From NCBI GenBank assembly GCA_029204225.1, contig CM055094.1, positions 62,262,442 to 62,326,441 of the forward strand: a DNA stretch of 64,000 nucleotides, given 5' to 3'. This document shows positions 1 through 11,882 of the stretch, one piece after another; the first letter of the stretch is position 1; each line of letters starts with the position of its first letter. A program made the position numbers and the translations under genes. The notes below the pieces were generated by a model, which saw nothing but the letters and a program-made list of their open reading frames with translations, ran no database searches and was not told the DNA's origin. This DNA is from Diphasiastrum complanatum (Eukaryota > Streptophyta > Lycopodiopsida > Lycopodiales > Lycopodiaceae).

Positions 1-767
1 TTGTTGGATCTTGACTTTTTAGTGATTTTTTAACACTTAAACCCAATTTTTTCTTCACTGGAATCAAACTAACTCTCGCAGACTCCTCTGTGTCCTAGTC
101 TCACTAAGATGGAACTTCAAAATTCTCTACGAGGGTTCTTGACAGCTGGAACTGAAAATTTTAGTGTTTGCGAGAGATCCTTGGTACTTTTCCGTCTTTT
201 TCCCATTGGGAACTCTCGCACAGGTACTTAAATTTTGAACTAACTCTCGCAAGCTCCACTGTGTTCTGGTCTCACTGAGATGGAACTTCAGGGGGCTCTG
301 CGAGAGTTCATATGAAGATTTGAATTTTTTTGGTTTTTACAAAAAAAAAAAAAAAATTGAATTTTTATGGTTTTTTTCTCTGATTTTTGCAATCTGCTTG
401 GAACTAACTCTCACAGACTTCTATGCAAGTCTGGGACAGTAACCCTGGAGCTGTTGCCAGTCGTGCAAGGGTTAACTCTTACTGGTTTTGGAGATATTAA
501 ATATGATGAGATTTTAGACTCTTTTTCCTTCCAAAATTACAGGTTGGTGTGTTTTTTCTGGGTTTTCTCAGGTTTTGGTTTGGATGTCAAGCCCTTAGAG
601 GCTGTTTAGGGCCTCATCTACCCTCTCACACCTCCTCCACTGGCTGGGAGCAGTCCAAACACAAGAAAATGCAAAAAAACTAACTCTCCATACCCCAAAA
701 TCCACCTAAGACTACTCTAAAAAGCATGAAATAACTAAAATGCAGCTATACTGGGTTAGTGAAAACC
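1..767 (-). mobile_element. 5' untranslated leader of an LTR retroelement (minus), cut by window start
   Basis: This stretch follows a tRNA-Asp primer-binding site (768-787) on the minus strand, so it should be the leader of a retroelement whose coding part lies left of the window. It contains diverged tandem units. AACTAACTCTCGCA occurs near 69 and 239 and, altered, near 402. Each unit continues with a conserved stretch ending GATGGAACTTCA, and the second closes with TGCGAGAGTT, the reverse complement of its opening, so it can fold back. No gag frame is visible. Assignment to Ty3/gypsy (Athila/Tat-like) rests on the primer type alone. Confidence 0.5.
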
Positions 768-787
768 TATCCTCGGCAACGGCGCCA
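768..787 (-). promoter_or_regulatory. Primer-binding site complementary to tRNA-Asp
   Basis: The plus strand at 774-787 reads CGGCAACGGCGCCA, identical to the 3' end of plant tRNA-Asp including CCA. On the minus strand it is TGGCGCCGTTGCCG, the primer site typical of plant Athila/Tat-type Ty3/gypsy elements. About 18 of 20 bases match when extended leftward. One base (788) separates it from an LTR edge beginning TGTAGGG at 789, the usual LTR/PBS arrangement. Confidence 0.85.
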
Positions 788-788
788 C

Positions 789-984
789 TGTAGGGTCGAA
801 GTCCTCACGTTGTAGTAGCAAGGGTTAGAACACTGGATAGGTGCCTAACTATAAATAGATGATCCTTTTAGTTAGTGTTCTACTTTTTCCCTAACACTAG
901 CACCACTAACACTACTCACTCCTAACTCTACTCCACTAAACTAACATTCATCATGATTTTTATGAAAGGGAAGAGAGAGTAGAA

Positions 985-985
<1 letters not shown>
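789..985 (-). mobile_element. LTR adjoining the tRNA-Asp PBS (outer end not located)
   Basis: The sequence from 789 rightward should be the 5' LTR of the minus-strand element, because it directly abuts the PBS and starts TGTAGGGTCG, so the LTR ends ..CA on its own strand. No second LTR copy is in the window, so the outer edge cannot be placed. It may include the microsatellite at 986-1059 and continue beyond. Confidence 0.5.

Positions 986-1059
<74 letters not shown>
986..1059. repeat. Compound (TG)n(GA)n microsatellite
   Basis: About 18 TG units run directly into about 18 GA units. ORFs reading Thr-His and Ser-Leu repeats here are artefacts. Confidence 0.95.
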
Positions 1060-1060
<1 letters not shown>

Positions 1061-2149
1061 CTATGCCAATATAGAATGTTGTTTGTGGTGTTCCAAGGAT
1101 GGGTGATAATGTTAGCTGGAAGCTGCATTGGCTTACGAGATAACAAGTTATGAAGACTCCCAAAAGGCTTGTGTTTTGTGATTCCTGTTCTTGAGTGGTC
1201 ACTTCCTTCAATAGAAAGATTGATATGCCATGGAAGTGATCTTATTGGTAACAATCATGCATCGATATTGCATGGAACTAATGTTGCTATCAAATGATGC
1301 ATGCATCTTTTATTTCATGGAACTGATCTTTCCAACAATGACGCATTAGTAACTCAAATCTCATGGATATGATCTTCCTGATAATGAGGAATCTGCAGTA
1401 ATGTAGGGAAAAAATTTTCTAATTATACATATGTAGGTGACAGTATGAAGAAACTTTGTTTTTGAGATAATGCAGAATGCTACTAAATTAAGGATTGGTT
1501 CCAGCTATGGCGATAGTAATCGTCTGCTCAAAGGTTATCACACATCTTGATTCAACTAGTATTGAGAATTTTGTAAATCATCCAGACTGTTCAGCATCGG
1601 GTTCCGGTAGTTGTACAGATTTTCATTCAAAGTCAAGTTGTACTTCATATACTATAGGTCATTATCGTGGATCTCAATCTTTTCGATATATCTGTTGCAG
1701 CACATTACATGAAGAAACAGACAATCAGCAGTCACGTTGATTCTCAGAACTTGAAATGTACATCATTTGGCTTTGTATAGCAGTGCAGAGTAGAATAATA
1801 GAATTGGCTACTGTAGATTCAGTGTAAATTTTGTGAAGCAGGATCAGTGTCAAGATTATGTGCATGAAGAGAATATATTTTTGAGAAAAGAACAAGGAAG
1901 CAGAATTTTGTGTGAATCCTGTGTAATTAATGTTGTGTTTGCAGTATGTACAATCAGTGTAGGTATTGTGGTTTTAATTTGCTGTAAATAATGAGTATTG
2001 ATTTTGCAATTTTGCAGCACAAAACAATCGAATATCACAAATAGGAAGTAGTGATGCTACGTGGTGGGAGTAAATGTGAGTGAATTTCGATTCTGGTTTA
2101 TTCTTCTGATGACTGAATGCTGGAAAAACGAAAGTCCTTCAAACCAAAC
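1060..2149. other. No gene recognised
   Basis: AT-rich sequence without a convincing coding frame. It may include the rest of the retroelement LTR. Small ORFs near 1495-1740 and 1856-2038 show no family resemblance or codon bias. Confidence 0.5.
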
Positions 2150-2640
2150 GTAAAGGCTACTGACGATGTATGTCATAACGCGAAGTCATTCGAAACCATA
2201 TGCAGTACTCAGAGGCATCTTCCATGAAGTATTTGCAAATTTTATTCTCGAACGAAATCAATCTTGTACCAGCTGAATTTAGGCATCTTCATCGCATACT
2301 TTACATGATGCCAAGTTATCATCATGTCAATCTAAAGCCATAACCACGAAAACAAATCCAGCACTGCATTTGTCTCATTAATCTTACTACTGCTGACGAT
2401 GTAAGTTATAATACAAAGGTTATCTGGAACAATGACTAGTACCCAGAAGGTCTTCCCGTCTTTTTGAAACTCTATTCTCGGACAAAATCGATATCGTACC
2501 AGTTGAATTTAGGCATCCTCATCACATAATCACATAATTTAAATGCCAAATTAAATTGAATCGCTCCAATTTAAAGCCATAACCTCAAAAACAAAGCCAG
2601 CGTATCATTTTATGATTAATCTTACTACTTCAATATCCTT
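2150..2640. repeat. Diverged tandem duplication, unit about 235 bp
   Basis: Two head-to-tail copies, about 2155-2390 and 2392-2635. Shared landmarks in the same order are CTGACGATGTA, TTCTCG-ACAAAATCGAT-like text, GTACCAG-TGAATTTAGGCATC, AAAGCCATAACC and ATTAATCTTACTACT. The copies differ by many substitutions and small indels, so the duplication is old. It lies downstream (3') of the atpD gene and encodes nothing obvious. Confidence 0.75.
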
Positions 2641-2944
2641 TTTATCATTATCATTTGTTTCTATTAAAACTATCGGAGAAAAAACAACAGCCAGAGATCG
2701 GATCAATGTGAAGACCATGTAAGCCTTATTGTAAGTACTTACCAAGATCAGGAACGGAATGGCTTGTCCATATGTCATGACTCAAAGCTTTGAATGCTCA
2801 GTAACAACTAGAAACAAGCGTTTCTTGATTGGAAAAATGAAACATTTCCATGACTAACTTCCGGTGGCCATGTCCTGCTTCTCAGCACGGCATGCTGCAA
2901 AAATATCCATGTGTTGAGAAATCTTTCAGAGCAGAGATGGATTT

Positions 2945-3751
2945 TTAAAATGTTCCAACTTTTTCAGAAAAGTCCAATTGAGCAGCGATGCGTTCTAGTT
3001 GCCCCTTCACACTGAGGTCGATGAAACGTGATCCGTCCTTGCCATACTTAACTATGAAACCCGCTATCAGTGTGGGGTCAAGAACATTCTTCAACCTTAC
3101 ACTCTTGGCTCCGCTAAGGCTCCGAATCTTTTTCGCAATCAAAACAAGCTGAGAGCTCTCTATTTTAACAGCAGATGTGACTGTAGCAACTTGTGTGTCC
3201 GTCAAATTGTTGTAAATTTCTTCAAACGCGCTGATTATATCTTGGATAATATCAAGCCTTTTCCTGTCCACCAAAAGATACAGGAAGTTTAACGTATACT
3301 CCTGAAAGTTGGCATCATCGGAAAGCGTTTTCAAAATGCTTTTCTTCTTTTCATCAACAACGACCGGATTGGCAAGAAAATCGAAGAGTTCCTGCTTCTT
3401 AAGTAACGCAGACAGCTTATCCATGTCTCTGTTCACGGCTTCTAGAGCCTTCTTGGAATTAGCAAGGTCAGCAAGTGCGACAGCATAGCCTGCCGCAACA
3501 TCGGATGATGCCATGGCTACCACACCCGCGCTTGCAGCTTTCCTTGTAAGGGCTTGAGGAATTTTATAGGCTAGGGCATTGTTACCTAGAGATGAGACAG
3601 AGAATCTGCCACTGAATGAAGCCCCTAGAGTAAGGCTACACTGTGCAACCTGTTTAAAACAATGACCTCCAGATTGCTCATTGGCAATACTTTGCAACCT
3701 TAGTGAGGATGATGATAAGCAATTATGAAGTGTCTGCATATTGTCCTCCAA
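2945..3751 (-). CDS. atpD: ATP synthase delta chain, chloroplastic
   Basis: A 268-residue frame without introns. The C-terminal about 185 residues match the F1 delta/OSCP family: a helical N-terminal domain starting near residue 80 (AAGYAVALADLANS), then FLANPVVVDEKKKSIL, then TVTSAVKIESSQL, ending with the conserved block DPTLIAGFIVKYG and LSVKGQLERIAAQLDF. Residues 1 to about 78 are rich in Ser, Ala and basic residues and poor in acids, as in a plastid transit peptide. The product joins the CF1 head to the CFo stalk on the thylakoid membrane. In plants it is nuclear-encoded. It is longer than the angiosperm protein (about 234-250) mainly in the transit peptide. The start at 3751 is the first Met; Met5 is a possible alternative. 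No neighbour shares its pathway. Confidence 0.93.
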   Translation of the reverse strand: MEDNMQTLHNCLSSSSLRLQSIANEQSGGHCFKQVAQCSLTLGASFSGRFSVSSLGNNALAYKIPQALTRKAASAGVVAMASSDVAAGYAVALADLANSKKALEAVNRDMDKLSALLKKQELFDFLANPVVVDEKKKSILKTLSDDANFQEYTLNFLYLLVDRKRLDIIQDIISAFEEIYNNLTDTQVATVTSAVKIESSQLVLIAKKIRSLSGAKSVRLKNVLDPTLIAGFIVKYGKDGSRFIDLSVKGQLERIAAQLDFSEKVGTF

Positions 3752-4640
3752 TTCTAAATCACAAACTCTTGCTGAAACGAAGCAAAAAACTAAAAAAGCT
3801 CAAATGAAACAGAAATGCAGACAAGCCCAAATCTGAAAGCAAGCACAAATCTTATTTCAAAATAACGAAATCAAGCGAAACTGAACTGATTTGCATAAAA
3901 CTGAAAATTCTACAAAAAAAGTTTAACCAAACGAGCACTATTAGAGGAGAAAACGATCAGCAAAACATCAGAAATAGCTCCGCCATGGCGACTTAACCGC
4001 AACCAGTGAGCTTCCCCTCGCTTGTGCAATCCGAGAAACGTGAAGAAGAGGAATCGGAATCGGCATCATGCTCCATCATGAGCAAAAAGAGTAGACGGAG
4101 AGAGAAGAAAATATCAGAGGGAAGATATAGCGAGAGAGATGGAGACGATGGCCCACGACCGTCGATGTGCTGCATCGGAGGGTGAGAAAAAGGAGTCATT
4201 TGGACGGCAGAGATTGGCCCAACGAGAAAAGGAAGGGCAGGGATGAGATACTCAAAAGGTGAAGGGGGAAGGGGGGGTTGGTGAAGGGGGGTTGGGGTGG
4301 GGTGGTGGGAGTGAGGAAAACAAAGTGTGTGGCTATGGAAAAAGATGAAAAGACCCGTACGGGTGGGTGGATGAGACTTTGCTAAATTTGAGCATGATCT
4401 TTGAGGCATAGCTTAGACTCTGGCTCTCGAGTAAAGGTAATCAAAAGTGACATCCTAAAGTTCTTTGATTGGTCCCCACCATGCATGCGTTGAATAAGAG
4501 TGAGATGTTTTGCAGTGGAGACTCGCTTATGAGTCTCTTGTGACAGTGGAGACCTAGGCCCAAATCTCGAGTTGTGTGTGTAGTACATCTAGGATCTTCT
4601 AAGTTCTAAATTGGCTTTACCTTTATATGTGACTGGAAAC
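3752..4640. promoter_or_regulatory. Upstream flank of the atpD gene (5' UTR and promoter region)
   Basis: The plus strand carries GA-rich purine tracts (about 4090-4150) and G-rich tracts (4262-4310), giving CT/C-rich sequence in the direction of atpD transcription. Such pyrimidine patches are common in plant core promoters and 5' UTRs. The Pro/Ser-rich 138-codon frame at 3993-4409 (-) is a product of this composition and resembles no family. No unambiguous TATA box was identified. Confidence 0.45.
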
Positions 4641-5489
4641 TTGAAATAGTGTATGTGTTCATGCATGATAGCGCTAAGTGATGGGACAAAAACATTTGCT
4701 TGTTAGTAGATAATATTACTTTTAGTCATAAGCTAAGCTAGCGAACTTTTATAAAATGTTCTTATAAAAGTCAACAAGAATGTGTGGCCTTTCCAACATA
4801 CTGCTTCCCATGCAATAGAAGCCCATTGTGTGTGTGTGTGTGTGTGTGTGTGATCATTTGATTTTGCCATGAAGGCAGATTGGTCATCCTCGATCTTTGT
4901 TGCTTTGATGGCTATCCATGGGCTACTTGAGTTGCATGTGAGTGGCATGGGGTTGCATGAGGTAGAAATCGACTTTATGTAGTGGAAGAACGCGAAAATA
5001 TTGCTAAAAGTCATGATTTTTGCAAGTTTTTTTCACAAATTTGGATACATATTGTTGTAAAACACCCAGTAGACCTTGTTAGAGGATTAATCAATGTCTT
5101 TAGAAGATGTCCATGAAGTTAGAGCCAAGATTTCAAAGAATTGAGAGTGTAGAATGGTCGAAAAAGACTGAAAAATGGTTTTTTTGAGGATTCTTGGGAG
5201 ATTTATGGCTACAAATCCACAAGAGGATCATACATGGAGGCCTGATTTGTACTCATCTTGGCCATTCCAACAAGCTATTAGACCTTTACATTGGTTGTCG
5301 GAGGCTTGTGTTCTGTCTCCATGAGTATATCGAACTGTATATCATTTTTTGACTGTACTTTTTGTCGCATTTTTAAGTTACGTAAAATAATTTTTCAGTT
5401 TCTCAAATTATCTATGAAATGAACTAAGATCAGTGATTTGACCACACTGGAGTCACTTTCAGTTAGAATTGGTCATAGTGTCTCACTAA
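4641..5489. other. No gene recognised; contains a (GT)n tract
   Basis: Non-coding AT-rich sequence with a short (GT)n microsatellite at about 4828-4852. No transposon or coding signature was found. Confidence 0.5.
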
Positions 5490-6480
5490 AAGTTAAGAAT
5501 AGATGTATTCCACTACAACACCCACCGTGGTTTCCGATGCGATCTACGACGGATATCACAGGTTTAATTTTTTTTTTGTTCATCGTGGATGTCGCAAAAC
5601 ATGTCAGAATAGGGTCGTCAGATTCCAACACGTCCACAACACCTGTCACATTGTGACAACCACTCGATATTGGGCTCCTGGACAGTATTCCCGTAAACTA
5701 GTTCATGACATCGACCTAAACATCGAATTGCGATATCCAGGTTCGTCCTGGCAATGCCGATGTGGATGTTGGATTCCGACGTCCACATCAAATGTCGGAT
5801 TCCGACGTTTGTTGGCATTTTTCGGAATAGAACGATGCTAGATTACGTCTGCCGACATTCATCCGACGGATAAATGGACATGGCAATCCAACGTCTTCCA
5901 AAATGTCGAATTCCGACATATGTTGGCATTTTTTGAAACAGAACGATGCCCAATTGCATCCACGAGTGTCCCCGATGAGTGTCCGACGTACGTTTATCCG
6001 ACGAATAAATGGACGTCGCAATCCAACATCCACCAAAATGTCGAATTCCGACATCTGTTAGTGAATTTTTAAAAAAAAATTAAAAAAGTGTAAAAAACAG
6101 CGCACACATTCTCATCGGGCTATTATTGGAAACGTGTTTTTGGGGAGGCAATATTCTTGGATTGCTTTGAGACAATATTTTTGGATTGCATTGGACATTT
6201 GGATCAAGTAGCAAGCTAAGCATGAGGTACTTTCTATTCATACATTTCTTCATGCACATTATGAATTGCAAACCGCACATTCTTCTAAATTGCAATACTT
6301 TATTACATTACTTCATGCACATTATGAATTGCATTTTGATTCGTATATATGACATTGTTCTTTGGAATCCGACATTGCACATAGTTAAAAAATTTCTAGT
6401 TAGTTATTACATTGCACATCTTGGAATCCGACATTGCCATATTTCGGATTCCGACATTGCATTTCTTGGTGCAACATTGC
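5490..6480. repeat. CpG-rich near-palindromic repeat region
   Basis: The motif ATGTCG-AATTC-CGACAT or a variant occurs at about 5792, 5902 and 6038, each followed by TGTTGGCATTTTT or a variant (TGTTAGTGAATTTTT at the last site). The units are spaced about 110 and 136 bp and also share ATCCGACG-ATAAATGGAC and GAACGATGC. Shortened forms (TCCGACATTGC) recur at about 6368-6462. The arms can pair as hairpins. The region abuts the CACTA-type remnant at 6615-7560, and sub-terminal repeats of this kind are typical of CACTA element ends, so it may be one end of that element. Confidence 0.65.
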
Positions 6481-6614
6481 CCACACGAAAGTCAATAACA
6501 ATATTGTGATCAATTGCAATAATATATTGATAATCAATGTATTACAAAATTGCTGCTTTTGCAGTCTCTATAACTTAAAATGGTTTAACATCAACTAAAA
6601 CTTTAAAACCTAAT

Positions 6615-7560
6615 CTACTCGTCGTCGTCGTCTTGACGTCCGCTCTTTGCATGAATACAAGCAAATAAGACATTAGTATTTAATGCTTGATCATGACTAA
6701 TGGTAAAGAGTGAACACGTACACGTTTTACAACAATAATATACGAAAAATACAAAATGTAAATGTTTCAAAGAAACTTACACATGGAGGATGACCCTCGC
6801 TCTTCAATTTATTGACTAATGCCTCATATGATTCCCTAAAGGCAAAGTCGTACTCTTCCTTATTTGGTAGACGTCCAAAGTCCGCCAACTATCCATTCAA
6901 TTTAAGTTTAAATTAGTTTAGGGCTAGGTTGGAGCAACTAGTCATAATGCATAATAAAAAAGGAAATAATATAAAATCAAAGACAAACTATAAGAGTTTA
7001 TATTCACTTACCATGCTTGCTTGCAAGCCCGCCTTCCCACTCGAGCCCAGCTTAGGATTGCCTACTCCATGCATCTTAGTTGTCGTGGCATGTTTTTGAA
7101 TCTTGTACTTATTTGGTGTTCTTTCGTCATTTTGAACTATGTTCAAATCTGTCCTTGAACAGCAGTGGGATTTGGATAACCCTTCCCTAAAAAGCTCATC
7201 GCACTGTATCACGACGATGTCTTATCCACGGGCTCATATGTTTATATATTTCTTTCGTGTTGAATTCCACATCTTGTGGAAATTCGCCATGAAGGCTACC
7301 AACAACTTGCGATTTAAGATCTGAAGATTGATTAGACCATTTCACAAATAATCTATCACCAAAATGACGTTGGCATAAAGAATACAATCAATCCATAGCC
7401 ACCCTCCCCTTCCGGATCCACGTCATAGTAGTGATTCGTGGATGACTCCTCGAAAGGGGCCGGTGAGGGAGCCACGGCCACTTGTGAGAGACCAGCCTTG
7501 CCTTGGCTAAGCATCAGATTTTGTAATTCTTCATTTTGCTCAAGAGTAGTGTTGCATAAA
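6615..7560 (-). pseudogene. CACTA-type transposon protein remnant (plant Transposase_24-like)
   Basis: Read on the minus strand, separate pieces form a recognisable order: EQNEELQNLML (about 7555), HYYDVDPEGEGGYG (about 7420), WSNQSSDLKSQVVGSL, ERTPNKYKIQKHATTTKMHG with GKAGLQASM (to about 7010), then LADFGRLPNKEEYDFAFRES (about 6893-6830), and finally a short acidic tail GRQDDDDE with a stop at 6615-6617. This resembles the second protein of plant CACTA (En/Spm) elements, in which a basic patch precedes a helical region. Pieces are separated by gaps that could be introns or decay. The DDE transposase itself is not seen. The family name is an inference from pattern, not from an alignment. Confidence 0.45.
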
Positions 7561-8862
<1,302 letters not shown>

Positions 8863-9720
8863 CTATACTTCCTGCCCAATCAGCGTCAACATAACCCTAC
8901 AACTTAGGTAAAACACTTTGTCTTTGTAGATTAGGCCAAGGTTAGGTGTACCTTTCACATACCTCAAAGTCCTTTTTGCAGCTTTCCAATGGTCCATGGT
9001 GGGTGATGACATGAATTGGCTAATCAAACTTACAGCATAGCAGATATCAGGACTTGTAGTCGTAAGATATATCAAACTCTCAACTAGCTGACGAAATAGA
9101 GTAGCGTCAACATGTGCACTATCATCAATACGAGATAATTTCTTACCAGCTTCGCAAGGAGTGATGGAAGGTTTGCACTCTGTCATGTGAAATCTCTCCA
9201 ATATCTCGCCCACATGCTTGTTTTGACATAACCTAATATCACTGCTAGTTTGCCATACTTCGACACCTAGGCAATAGTGCATAAGATCTAAATCTGTCAT
9301 CTCAAACTGCTTGCATAAGTTGGCTTTGATAGAACGAGTGAGGTTCTCATCATTGCCCGTGATAATGATATCATCAATGTAAAGTTCAATCAAGGCAATG
9401 CTATCATCATTTATAAGAACATAAAGGTTTGGATCTGAATTTGTTCTTACAAACCCATGAGAAAGAAAGTAATTGTCAATGCGTCCATACCATGCGCGTG
9501 GCGCTTGCTTAAGGCCATAAAGTGCTTTGTGTAGTTTACATACCTTCTGTTCTTGCCCTTTTGCCATGAAGCCCTGTGGTTGGACCATGTAAATTTCTTC
9601 CTCTAAGTCACCATTCAAAAATGCGGACTTCACATCCATTTGATGGATCTTCCACCAAAAATGAGATGCTAAGGCAATGATAAGGCGTAGCGTAGTCCAC
9701 TTAGCCACTGGAGCAAATGT
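8863..9720 (-). pseudogene. Copia B reverse transcriptase core
   Basis: Conserved copia RT blocks are seen in order: MDVKSAFLNGDLEEEIYM, GFMAKGQEQKVCKL, ALYGLKQAPRAWY, the catalytic LYIDDIIITG (Ile variant of the usual YVDD), MTDLDLMHYCLGVEV, and LIYLTTTSPDICYAV. The Asp of the first block and both Asp of the second are kept. Frameshifts at both ends (about 9720 and 8863) inactivate it. Confidence 0.9.
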
Positions 9721-10091
9721 CTCTTATCAATTCCTTTGCTTTGCTCATAACCCTTCACTACTAGGCGTGCCTTATGCTTTGCTATCGTGCCATCCGCATG
9801 AAACTTTGTTCTAAACACCCATTTGTTGTCAATGGGTTTCTTTCCAAGTGGTAGATCAACCAACTCCCATGTATCATGCCCGTGGATGGATTCTATCTCC
9901 TCTTCCATTGCCCTTTGCCAGTCTTTGTGATCTTTTGCCTCATCAAAGGTTGATGGCTCTCGACACTTCAAAATGTCACTCATTAGGGCATAGTTCACAT
10001 GATAATGATCGGGAGACTTCCTTTCCCGCGTTGATCTTCTCACTTCTCCTTGTGTGCTAGATCCTGGTTGATTTAGCTTTGTGTCCTTCAT
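9669..10091 (-). pseudogene. Copia B linker and RT N-terminus
   Basis: Contains RRSTRERKSPDHY (the charged linker after integrase), then DWQRAMEEEIESIHGHDTW, ELVDLPLGKKPIDNKWVF and KARLVVKGYEQ, the standard entry to copia RT. It is out of frame with the RT core beyond about 9720. Confidence 0.9.
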
Positions 10092-10293
10092 GATCTTTTC
10101 ATATCATTTTGGTATCTCAGATTCAGGTGATACACTACGTGGAGAGTATGCATCCCAAGGAGTGTCTAAGTAATGTCTCTTACTTCCAACCGGTTTCTCC
10201 TTTATTGCTCCTATTGGCAAGTACCTCCCATTAGGCTCTTGAATAGGTGGTGTCCTTTCATACTCGCCCTCTCGACTCTCGTCTTCATGTGCA

Positions 10294-10824
10294 TCATCTT
10301 GTGGAGCATCTTGACATGGTCTTCATTGGGCCGCACAGGTCGCTGTGAATGAGTTCCAACGGTTTCTTAGCTCTTGCAGCTCCACCTTTCTTGAATGTCT
10401 CCCTGTGATGCTTTCCCATGATGCATCCTTCACATATTGCATGATGATCATCCTGCAATGCCGGTAACCCTATTACCATCTTCAGCTTCGCCATCAATGT
10501 CAAGCTCCCGTAGTTCAAATGACCAAGTCTTTTGTGCCACAACTCAGATTGAGATGCTGTTGAGATAGCCAAACCATATTCTCCTAGTCTTGCAGCATCC
10601 AATTTATAAAGGCCACAGTTACTATCTCTATAACCTTTCGCCACCACTTTATGGTTGTGGTTCATATCCCTCACAAGGCATCCATCCTTGACAAATTCAA
10701 CCTTAAGATGTTGATTTGCCATTACACCAACAGAAAGCAAACTCTTTTTGAGTCCAGGAACATAAAGAACATTAGGGATGTTCTTGATTTTACCATCAGA
10801 AAACTGCACAGGTACATTGCCCAC
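10294..10824 (-). pseudogene. Copia B protease end and pre-integrase zinc domain
   Basis: Opens inside the protease-to-integrase region (NIPNVLYVPGLKKSLLSVG) and runs through the GAG_pre-integrase domain: LWHKRLGHLNYGSL, C-x2-C zinc ligands in ICEGCIMGKHHRETF, and LELIHSDLCGPM. Right after this first integrase Asp the frame jumps to linker sequence, so the rest of the DDE core is deleted. Confidence 0.88.
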
Positions 10825-11343
10825 ACCCTGTATTTGGCATTCCTCCCCATTGGCTTGAGTGACCTCATCCCCATCATGGATTGGTGAGAATTTCTCAAAC
10901 CAATCATGTTTCTCAAACCAATTGCCACAAGTTGATCTCTCAGCTCCTTTATCCTGGTGAAGAAAGATCCCATTGATTCACTTTCTTCCATCCTTACTGC
11001 ATTCAATCTAGACTTCAAGAACATGGCCCGAGCTGGATTGCAAATTTGAAATTGCATTCTAAGAGCTTCCCAAGCTCCCCTAGCTGTCATGGCATCACTT
11101 ATATGAGTGATCACATGGTTTCTCACTGAAAGATTGATTAAGGACAATGCCCTTTGTGCCTTTTTATCAACGGCCCTCATGTCACCTGGAGTGGTATTTG
11201 GCCGAACTTCAATACCTGCCACAATCTCCCATAACTCTTTCTCCATCAAAATGCTCTTCATTTTGAATTTTCAGATGTTGTATTTAGAAGCCCCATCAAG
11301 TTTGCTTGCATCGCCCAAAATTGTCTCATTGATGTTTGCCATT
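10825..11343 (-). pseudogene. Copia B gag fragment
   Basis: Begins MANINETILGDASKLDG near 11343, shifts frame, then reads MKSILMEKELWEIV, KKAQRALSLINLSV, GAWEALRMQFQ and SESMGSFFTRIKELRDQL, the UBN2/gag core of copia elements. The CCHC knuckle and protease DSG are deleted, and gag runs directly into the end of the protease domain near 10880. Confidence 0.85.
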
Positions 11344-11882
11344 TCCAAACTCCTTGAAACTCCACCTATAAGCTATAAAGCGTATGCCGAAGCCAACGGT
11401 GATGTCAGATATCACAAATAATGACTTGCAATTTTTGGCTTACCAGGCCACCCACCGCTCTTTCGCCAAATTGAAAGCCAAACTGGCGTCGCCGAAATGC
11501 TTCTCATCACCAACTCCCAACTACCTGTCCAGTGGAATGGTGAAATCACTTCTGGCGCGTTCCAAACACTTTCTCCATGGCAGTCACTCTGTTTTGGTGT
11601 ATCGTACTTGCAGGTACAGTCAGGATGCCCTTCGTTTGGAGGCTATAGCCTTTCGTTTGCACAAAATAGGCTAAAGGTGGTGAAAATAAGGGCAATTTGG
11701 GTTTTTGAACTATTTTTTCAGTGCGAAGAAACTTCACCCTTCAAAAACTTTGGACCCAACAATTATTTCAGTTTGAAGATTTTAATGAAGTTGCAATGCA
11801 CTTTGCACTTCAGACCCCTTCAGGCCTTTTCACATCAATCCAACGGATCCTTTAGATCCAACGACCCACCTGACGTGCAATC
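11344..11882 (-). mobile_element. Copia B leader, left part
   Basis: Non-coding leader upstream of gag. It is clearly similar to 31010-31580 (leader of relic C), which confirms the two elements are related. It ends at the CAATC target-site copy of element A and continues at 18312. Confidence 0.75.
11878..11882. repeat. Target-site duplication of copia A, left copy (CAATC)
   Basis: CAATC directly precedes the TGTGAAAG LTR edge at 11883. The same 5 bases follow the other LTR at 18312-18316. Confidence 0.9.

Noticed and set aside
1495-1740. 81-codon ORF downstream of the first microsatellite
   Set aside because: No resemblance to any family and no supporting splice or promoter context.
3993-4409. 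138-codon Pro/Ser-rich minus-strand ORF upstream of the atpD gene
   Set aside because: Composition follows GA/G-rich promoter sequence. No family pattern, and it lies where the 5' UTR and promoter are expected.
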